The notes under the pieces were generated by a model that was not told the origin of the DNA, did no database searches, and saw only the letters and a program-made list of their open reading frames with translations. A stretch of 6,459 nucleotides of DNA from Sphingobacteriia bacterium. GTDB taxonomy: Bacteria > Bacteroidota > Bacteroidia > UBA7662. Within the stretch, counting starts at the first letter, position 1, and each line of letters starts with the position of its first letter. Below, one piece after another: positions 1 through 4,989 of the stretch. Position numbers and translations under genes: made by a program. The stretch is from the NCBI GenBank assembly GCA_009926245.1, contig RFPG01000079.1:1-6459 (forward strand). The letters run 5' to 3'.

Positions 1-399
1 CAAAGCATTCGTATTGGAATCCAACCGGCATTCCTGCAGACGTATTCGGGCTCCTCCCTGCCCCATCAAATCCAACCCCACCCCGTTGGCCAACCATGCC
101 GAACCAAAAGCCCTGTTCATTTGAAGAAGATCAAAGGCTTTCCAACCGATGCGGTTGTTTTCAAAACGACAATGGATTAAATCCACCGCGGAATGATGCG
201 TCACCAAGCCGGTATCGTTGCCCGCAAATCGGACCCCGACCAAACGAATCCGTGGTTGCATAGGAGCGTTCAAGCGACGCAAGGCGCATTGCATAAAAGT
301 CAATTCGCATTCTTCCATCGATAGATCCCCGCTACCTTGCAGGGTCCACACGCCACCACGTGCCCCGATCCGCTCTTGACCCAATCGGCATTGACGAAC
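1..399 (-). repeat. Right-handed beta-helix-like coils at the visible end of the hydrolase
   Basis: Residues 1095-1227 carry recurrent coils of the form [LVM]-x-x-C-[RE]-[LF]-x-x-N-x-x-[AG]-[LW]: V-R-Q-C-R-L (1095), M-E-E-C-E-L (1122), L-V-G-V-R-F-A-G-N (1147), L-I-H-C-R-F-E-N-N (1168) and L-Q-E-C-R-L-D-S-N (1215). This matches the general look of the parallel beta-helix family (N-rich turn, aliphatic or Cys stack). The number of coils is unknown because the gene leaves the window here. The assignment is by pattern only. Confidence 0.65.
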
Positions 400-3300
400 C
401 GTGACCGGTCCTGCACAAGACCATTGGGCCCCAGGCATCCAGCGAACCCGGCAGCTATCCAGCAGGATCGACATCCGGGGTTCATCCAAGGACCAATGCC
501 CGCTGATGCGCAGTCGTTCGTGATCCCGGTGACGACCCCTCATTTCCAAGGATGCACCGGGATAAACAGTCCAGCGTGATGACCTACCACCGTTTGCTTG
601 AACCCACAGCATACCTCCTCCTCGGGGTCTAAAAACCGTACCCGGATGCAATATCACTTGACCATGTATTTCCAACAAGGAGGAATCACCGTCCAAGTCC
701 ACCACCGCACCGGGATACATTTCCAAAACCGATCCGCTATCCATCAAAAGCCGATAGCCATTCCGAATCCATAGCCGACTCCCACTGCGTAACACCAAAC
801 GAGAGCCGGAACCAAAACGGGCACAAGATTTTTCCCAACCTCGGTAGCCCAAAGGCCTACCCAATTCGACGAGGGAGCGAGAACCCGCGTCCACCGTTAC
901 CGAATCACAAGCCACCGAAAGTGTTCGTATTTCTCGGTCGGCATTGGTTGGTAAATCAGGCAAGGACGGAACATCGTGAACCATCAAGTTACCCCCGGCC
1001 AAAATCCGCAAAACAGATCCAGTACCCAACACCAACGAAGGGATGCGCACCAAACTATTAAAAGGTACCAGCGGGGTGCTCATAACATGCCAACCCAGGT
1101 GGATGGTATCCCCCGTTGTCACGTTGGTGATACGATGCATCGGCACCATCGAGGAACGCAACCAATTTCGAAGGGTACCGGACCATGTGCGGTACACCAT
1201 GGCATGGGGATCGTTGGCATGGGTTTCGGACCAATGTGGGCGATGCAACCAACGCTCAAACGAATGGGGATCAAAGGGGATATTTAAACTGAGGACCGAT
1301 CTGAAAACCGAAGTGTCCAGATTCAAGGCTGAAACCGTGCTTACAAAGCTGTGAATCGATACCCATTCAACCGATTCCACAAAGCGGTTGCTTACCTGCA
1401 TGCCCATGGTGGAATAATCACCAGGAGCATAATCCAACCCCATGCGGGGAACGGTGTTGCGCACCGAGTAGACTCCCAAACGGTTTCGTTGGTGGTGAGC
1501 GTTCCATGCACTCTCGATCCTAACCCGGTATCGATGAGATATAAGCAGGATAGCGCTGTGTTTGGAAGCCATAATCCAGGGTGTAAACATGGGAAACAAC
1601 ATGGCCGCCAAGGAATGGATGGTACGATTCAGAGCCAGGGCTCCAAGACCCTGGAGGTAGAGTGCGTATTGTTTCTGGATATCTGAAAAATTGGATTGAA
1701 TATCGTTCCCTGCCAAATAAACCGTATCGTAGGCGGGGACCCTGGGCGAATGAACAACGATGCGGCCTTGGTTTCGGAACAAAACCATCCGTTGGGAACC
1801 GATATCCCGAAAAGACCGAAAAGGAAGAGGAAAGGAATGCGGCGCCCAGACAGCCGATTCCAAAGCAAAGGCCGGCTCACCGTCTCGTATGGTATCAAAG
1901 GGTGCGTGAGCATGCCGACCTTGACGCTGTCCGGTTAAGCTGCCGTTGGTGATTGCATAATTCCTCGTGTCTCGGGGCAGTCCCAAGGAGTCTAGCAAGC
2001 GTTTCAGCGCCAGGTGTTGCTGTTCCAAGGGGGGGTCCACATGGTAGGTTAACATCTGCGCGGCCGCCGGAGATCGTAACACATATTGGAGTTGTTGCCG
2101 CTGGGTTTCCATACGGCCCAGCAGGTTGCCCCTCTGAACCCCATCCAGCAAAGCGTTCTGCACACTAAGTGGAATATTGGCCCCGCCATGCGGGGTGGAC
2201 AAGGTCCCAAACGATGCCACGCCGTGGCAACAACCGTTCAATTCCATCTGTCGCAAAGCAACACGGGCAATCAACCCACCCATGCTGGCCCCCAAAACAT
2301 GCATGGTACTCGGAAAAGAAGGGCTTAGCACGGCAGCTCGTGTTGAGTCGGTTATTCGTTTGACCTGTTCCAAAATAGAGATCAGGGCCAAGGCGTTTTT
2401 TTCAACCGACGCATGGTTGGTTTCGTAATCCACAAAAACCAGATCCATGCCTTCCCTGTCCAAAGAATCCAACAGATGGGGCAATTCCCCCAATTGAGCA
2501 TAACGTGCCGGAAAAAAACCCGTACTCATGCTGGCCCAGTTAAGATCCCCGTAACCGTTTTGATCCCCGGGCACGGATTCAGGGAAACCGTTCACCCAGC
2601 TTCCTCCCTCAAAACCCTCCACAAGAATCAATGGTTGTAGCAAACCAAAAGGTGTATGACGGGATCGCTTCACAAAGGCCACCGCACGACCGGGGGGCTG
2701 ACTACGGTTGGGGTTGCAGGCCGGTGTTCCACTCACCAAAATCCGATCCGGATTTCCCATCTTTAACTCCACCCATTGGAGAGGCAAATGAGTGATGGCA
2801 TCCCCTAGGTTTTGGCCTACCGCGTTGCGCCACCTCAAGCGCAATGTTTTGGGGCCAAAGGAAGCATACGACCAGGTGACCAACTGATGCGGATAGACCC
2901 TCCTCCATCCATTCCCATCGTCGGTATCCAGCCAAAGCGAGCTGAGGGAATCGTTGCTGACCCAAAAAGCCTGAGGTATCATTAAACGCAGGGGCTGATG
3001 AGCCCTCGTCCCGTACAAGACATCCCGGTCTGCGACCGCCTGCACAAAACGCATCGTTTTGGACCATCCGCTGAGAACGCGGGCCGTATCCGCTTGCAAG
3101 ACGGTATCCAAGGCCAAATAAGGGGGATTGGAACCGGGCGGAAACCACAAGGTATCTCGAATCCTTTGAGGAGCCAAAGCCAATCGAAGTCGATCGCTCA
3201 AACTATCGTAGACCATGTACCCATGATCAATCGCAGAATCCTGAATCTCGCGATAGACCAAATTCATAACACGTAATTGCACATCCATGATGGGTACCCG

Positions 3301-3681
3301 TTGATAGGTCGCAAGATTCCATTGACCCTGGTAACGAACGGTATCGGCGTATCCGATTAGGTCGTTAGGGTGTAAGCGCATGGCGGGAGCGGGATGAAAG
3401 GCTCCAAAAAAGAAGAGACGGTAGTATTGATCCCAATCCGTAACATCCGCCGAATCCTGACGATTCACAGTGTATCGATCGGGGTTTAATCCGGTGCTGG
3501 ATCGAAGCAACGAAAGCGGACTTCGGTCCAACAAGAATTTTTCGGGGACATAAGGTTGCAAAAGGTCGTATCGCTGGATATGACGGGTTTCGGCAATGCT
3601 TTGGGCCTTCAGCCCAAAAGCGCCACCTAGGAGGCTGGCAAAGGCCAAAAGAGTGCCTTTCCAGGGAAGTATCGTTTCCAT
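1..3681 (-). CDS. Secreted alpha/beta-hydrolase (lipase/esterase-like) fused to a beta-solenoid / beta-helix region, 3' partial
   Basis: The frame is open for 1,227 codons from ATG at 3681 to the left window edge with no stop, so the C-terminus is missing. An in-frame TGA two codons upstream (3685-3687) fixes the start. Residues 1-26 are a signal peptide (Lys8, hydrophobic core, cleavage likely after KA before Q27). Residues about 30-340 look like an N-terminal beta-rich region, with an Ig-like stretch around 225-310 (W-L-D-T-D-D-G-N-G-W-R-R). The hydrolase core follows: V-E-G-F-E near 354, D-L-V-F-V-D-Y near 413, the nucleophile elbow G-A-S-M-G-G at 464-469 with Ser466, and T-P-H-G-G-A-N-I-P-L at 496-505. 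That pattern resembles exported Bacteroidota lipase/esterase-like proteins. I could not assign the catalytic Asp and His with confidence. Residues about 740-790 (Y-A-P-G-D-Y-S-T-M, then V-S-T-V-S-A-L-N-L) seem to be a further conserved segment. From about 880 onward the chain becomes a short-period beta-solenoid and then beta-helix coils. Likely exported to the periplasm and perhaps the surface by type IX secretion; any sorting domain would lie beyond the window. The substrate is unknown. Confidence 0.88.
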   Translation of the reverse strand, partial: METILPWKGTLLAFASLLGGAFGLKAQSIAETRHIQRYDLLQPYVPEKFLLDRSPLSLLRSSTGLNPDRYTVNRQDSADVTDWDQYYRLFFFGAFHPAPAMRLHPNDLIGYADTVRYQGQWNLATYQRVPIMDVQLRVMNLVYREIQDSAIDHGYMVYDSLSDRLRLALAPQRIRDTLWFPPGSNPPYLALDTVLQADTARVLSGWSKTMRFVQAVADRDVLYGTRAHQPLRLMIPQAFWVSNDSLSSLWLDTDDGNGWRRVYPHQLVTWSYASFGPKTLRLRWRNAVGQNLGDAITHLPLQWVELKMGNPDRILVSGTPACNPNRSQPPGRAVAFVKRSRHTPFGLLQPLILVEGFEGGSWVNGFPESVPGDQNGYGDLNWASMSTGFFPARYAQLGELPHLLDSLDREGMDLVFVDYETNHASVEKNALALISILEQVKRITDSTRAAVLSPSFPSTMHVLGASMGGLIARVALRQMELNGCCHGVASFGTLSTPHGGANIPLSVQNALLDGVQRGNLLGRMETQRQQLQYVLRSPAAAQMLTYHVDPPLEQQHLALKRLLDSLGLPRDTRNYAITNGSLTGQRQGRHAHAPFDTIRDGEPAFALESAVWAPHSFPLPFRSFRDIGSQRMVLFRNQGRIVVHSPRVPAYDTVYLAGNDIQSNFSDIQKQYALYLQGLGALALNRTIHSLAAMLFPMFTPWIMASKHSAILLISHRYRVRIESAWNAHHQRNRLGVYSVRNTVPRMGLDYAPGDYSTMGMQVSNRFVESVEWVSIHSFVSTVSALNLDTSVFRSVLSLNIPFDPHSFERWLHRPHWSETHANDPHAMVYRTWSGTLRNWLRSSMVPMHRITNVTTGDTIHLGWHVMSTPLVPFNSLVRIPSLVLGTGSVLRILAGGNLMVHDVPSLPDLPTNADREIRTLSVACDSVTVDAGSRSLVELGRPLGYRGWEKSCARFGSGSRLVLRSGSRLWIRNGYRLLMDSGSVLEMYPGAVVDLDGDSSLLEIHGQVILHPGTVFRPRGGGMLWVQANGGRSSRWTVYPGASLEMRGRHRDHERLRISGHWSLDEPRMSILLDSCRVRWMPGAQWSCAGPVTVRQCRLGQERIGARGGVWTLQGSGDLSMEECELTFMQCALRRLNAPMQPRIRLVGVRFAGNDTGLVTHHSAVDLIHCRFENNRIGWKAFDLLQMNRAFGSAWLANGVGLDLMGQGGARIRLQECRLDSNTNAL
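688..807 (-). repeat. Five in-register octapeptide repeats in the hydrolase beta-solenoid
   Basis: Residues 959-998 of the hydrolase consist of five units of exactly eight residues, each beginning with Gly (959, 967, 975, 983, 991). The pattern is roughly G-[SYA]-x-[LV]-x-[LIM]-x-[SNPG], for example G-S-R-L-V-L-R-S then G-S-R-L-W-I-R-N. Degenerate units continue to about residue 1019 with spacing of 7 to 9. Similar G-S-x-L pieces occur at 888-900 and 1041-1048. The alternation of small turn residues and buried aliphatic ones is what a short-rung beta-solenoid requires. The DNA copies have diverged, so the repeat is visible in protein rather than as identical DNA. Confidence 0.75.
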
Positions 3682-3800
3682 GGTTCATAAATCAAAAGTG
3701 AAAAGTCAACGTCGGGGCAGATTCAAAAAAGCCACAGCCTACCCGGTAGGTCCATCAAACCAAGGGTCAGCGACAGCAAAGGGTGGCTCCAACCGGTCGG
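3682..3800. other. Intergenic gap between lipoprotein and hydrolase genes
   Basis: These 119 bases separate the lipoprotein stop from the hydrolase ATG. They contain the weak hairpin described separately and an A/T-rich stretch just before the ATG. I see no clear TAnnTTTG promoter and no purine-rich ribosome binding site, which is common in Bacteroidota. Whether the hydrolase has its own promoter or is read through from upstream cannot be decided from the sequence. Confidence 0.6.
3725..3750 (-). terminator. Weak terminator-like hairpin after the lipoprotein gene
   Basis: Read on the minus strand, a 5-bp stem CCTAC/GTAGG with a 3-base loop (3738-3750) is followed, after 7 bases, by six T residues (3725-3730). 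It lies 50 bases past the lipoprotein stop and about 45 bases before the hydrolase start. The stem is short and not adjacent to the T run, so it is a poor intrinsic terminator and may be chance. Confidence 0.25.
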
Positions 3801-4442
3801 TTAGGGCGCCCATGACCACTCCGTAACACGAAATGGTTCCAAAACAAAAAACGTATCCAAGGAGCGCGGCGGCGCTGAGGGACCTGCCAAATAGGTGCCC
3901 TCTACCCCCAACGGTGTACCGCTCACCCAAGGAATGGTGCGCACGATGGTATCCGCTTGAAAAAAAAACTCGGACCGGTTCCCTACGATGAGGTTCATCA
4001 TGCCACCGGGTGTCATTCCAGTTAAATCAAGTTGCAAGCGCAACCACGCCCTTGCGGGGATTTCAATGCGCAATTGAGTCATCCCGTAACCACTGATTTG
4101 GGGCATATTGGGTGGTTGAACCAATTGCGGCGGCAAAGAATCCATCAACAAGCGCAACTGGTTAGGCAAAAAGTCCGAAGACAAAGCATGAACAAAAAAA
4201 CCGGAATCATCCGTGCGAATGCGGGCCAAGGTATCGTACCCGCCAACCAAGGTCGGCACACCTACCAAAAGAGTTAGGGACTGTCCTGGACCTTGTTCAG
4301 TTCCCGCCAAGACAACCCTTCCCTCAAAACGGTACGTGGGCCTCCATTCTGCTTCCTTTGAACAGCCGATTCCCAGGCCTAGCCATGCCCATACGCCCCA
4401 AATTCCCCATCGTGACCGGTTTCGTAAATGTTTTGTTAGCAT
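3801..4442 (-). CDS. Exported lipoprotein of unknown function with a beta-sandwich-like N-terminal region
   Basis: This 213-residue protein starts at ATG 4442. Residues 1-26 form a type II signal peptide: a basic n-region (K4, R7, R9, R11), a Trp/Gly/Leu-rich core, and G-L-G-I-G before Cys27. The lipobox is imperfect (Gly at -3, Leu at -4), but Cys27 is the only cysteine and is followed by S-K-E-A-E, resembling the charged signal that sends some Bacteroidota lipoproteins to the cell surface. Residues about 37-84 (F-E-G-R-V-V-L, then R-I-R-T-D-D-S-G-F-F) resemble the carboxypeptidase-regulatory-like / transthyretin-type fold. The remainder (85-213) appears beta-rich and is not recognised; it ends in W-S-W-A-P. 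It lies 80 bases after the DUF1566 gene and 119 bases before the hydrolase gene, same strand. No enzymatic motif is visible; a structural, binding or assembly role is possible but unproven. Confidence 0.8.
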   Translation of the reverse strand: MLTKHLRNRSRWGIWGVWAWLGLGIGCSKEAEWRPTYRFEGRVVLAGTEQGPGQSLTLLVGVPTLVGGYDTLARIRTDDSGFFVHALSSDFLPNQLRLLMDSLPPQLVQPPNMPQISGYGMTQLRIEIPARAWLRLQLDLTGMTPGGMMNLIVGNRSEFFFQADTIVRTIPWVSGTPLGVEGTYLAGPSAPPRSLDTFFVLEPFRVTEWSWAP

Positions 4443-4445
4443 ACC

Positions 4446-4467
4446 GCAAAAATGCTAGGCCTTTTGC
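4446..4467 (-). other. Small hairpin just upstream of the lipoprotein start
   Basis: GCAAAA (4446-4451) pairs with TTTTGC (4462-4467) across a 10-base loop. It sits 4 to 25 bases before the lipoprotein ATG, where a ribosome would load. The six-base, A/T-rich stem is marginal and could be coincidence. Confidence 0.25.
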
Positions 4468-4480
4468 TTTAGATCCGTAT

Positions 4481-4493
4481 GCGAACGCTTCGC
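4481..4493. other. Compact GC-rich hairpin between the DUF1566 and lipoprotein genes
   Basis: GCGAA and TTCGC pair around a 3-base loop (4481-4493). The heptamer AACGCTT occurs twice in this spot (4484-4490 and 4494-4500). There is no T run on the minus-strand side, so it is not a standard intrinsic terminator; it may protect the DUF1566 mRNA 3' end or be chance. Confidence 0.3.
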
Positions 4494-4522
4494 AACGCTT
4501 GGGTTGCTCCGAAGAAATTGAT

Positions 4523-4933
4523 TTAGTTATCGCGAACAACCCGCACATTCAGCGTGTTGCCCTTGAAGCAATTGTAGACATTGCCCATTTCAAAATTCAT
4601 AGCCCATGCATTCGCCGCGGTTACCTCCACACCGGTATAATACGCCGCTGTTTTGAAAGAACCTTCATCCTGCACATACAGCTGCTGGTAAATCGCCCGC
4701 AGCTCCTCCATGGTCGGGAGTCTCCACTTGCCATCGCCCAATGCAGCCACCGCCGCAAGGGCATTGTCCCAGGACATCGTTTTGGGGAAATCTTCATCGG
4801 CCACCCGGATCGTATTGCCCTTGACCAAAACGGTATAGCCTTTGGAAGTTTTGGACCAAGGTTTTTGGGCCAACGCCGTCTCTGAAAGGCCGATTAGCCC
4901 CATGAGACCTACCAATAATATTGCAAATTTCAT
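4523..4933 (-). CDS. Small exported DUF1566 (Lcl-like C-terminal) domain protein
   Basis: This 136-residue protein starts at ATG 4933. Residues 1-22 are a clear signal peptide (Lys2, then a long aliphatic core) with a signal peptidase I site A-L-A before Q23; there is no cysteine there, so it is not a lipoprotein. The mature part is essentially one DUF1566 domain. The family hallmarks are present: W55-x-x-A58, the core W-R-L-P-T at 70-74 followed by E-E-L at 76-78 and a Y near 82, an aromatic/Thr pair Y-Y-T at 98-100, W110, and the closing V-R-V-V-R at 130-134. The domain occurs in many exported bacterial proteins, including adhesin-type ones, but has no agreed biochemical role. The protein has one cysteine (Cys122). 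It follows the protease gene by 56 bases but has its own probable promoter, so independent expression is likely. The function is unknown beyond probable envelope localisation. Confidence 0.88.
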   Translation of the reverse strand: MKFAILLVGLMGLIGLSETALAQKPWSKTSKGYTVLVKGNTIRVADEDFPKTMSWDNALAAVAALGDGKWRLPTMEELRAIYQQLYVQDEGSFKTAAYYTGVEVTAANAWAMNFEMGNVYNCFKGNTLNVRVVRDN

Positions 4934-4989
4934 ATTCCTAAGAATTTGATAGCAAATATACTATACCAATACGCTCCCCGACCCGCCGT
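4934..4989. other. Intergenic gap between protease and DUF1566 genes
   Basis: These 56 bases hold the promoter element at 4953-4960 and nothing else I can recognise. I see no hairpin plus T run to end transcription of the protease gene, so its message may extend into the DUF1566 gene. Confidence 0.6.
4953..4960 (-). promoter_or_regulatory. Bacteroidota-type -7 promoter element for the DUF1566 gene
   Basis: The minus strand reads TATATTTG, a perfect match to the TAnnTTTG -7 consensus of the Bacteroidota primary sigma factor. It ends 19 bases before the ATG at 4933, implying a very short 5' leader of about 13 bases. The region where a -33 TTTG should lie is G-rich and does not match. The spot is A/T-rich, in contrast with the GC-rich protease gene end beside it. 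Confidence 0.55.

Noticed and set aside
976..1354. Two overlapping plus-strand frames of 103 codons each.
   Set aside because: Both are antisense to the hydrolase; their translations are rich in His, Gln and Arg, as expected from the complement of coding DNA.
1520..1612. A protein-like stretch in an alternative minus-strand frame, suggesting a possible frameshift in the hydrolase.
   Set aside because: It meets a stop at 1520-1522, while the main frame stays open and shows matching motifs on both sides (Y-A-P-G-D-Y-S-T-M follows). No frameshift is needed.
2702..3148. A 148-codon minus-strand frame inside the hydrolase gene.
   Set aside because: It is out of frame with the continuous hydrolase frame, which reads as a sensible protein through the same bases.
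3688..3830. CCAACCGGTCGG-type near-palindrome near the end of the lipoprotein gene as an operator.
   Set aside because: The symmetry is imperfect, occurs once, and straddles the stop codon area with no promoter nearby.
4358..4885. A 175-codon open frame on the plus strand.
   Set aside because: It lies antisense across the DUF1566 gene and the start of the lipoprotein gene, both of which have clear signal sequences; its translation has no recognisable domain.
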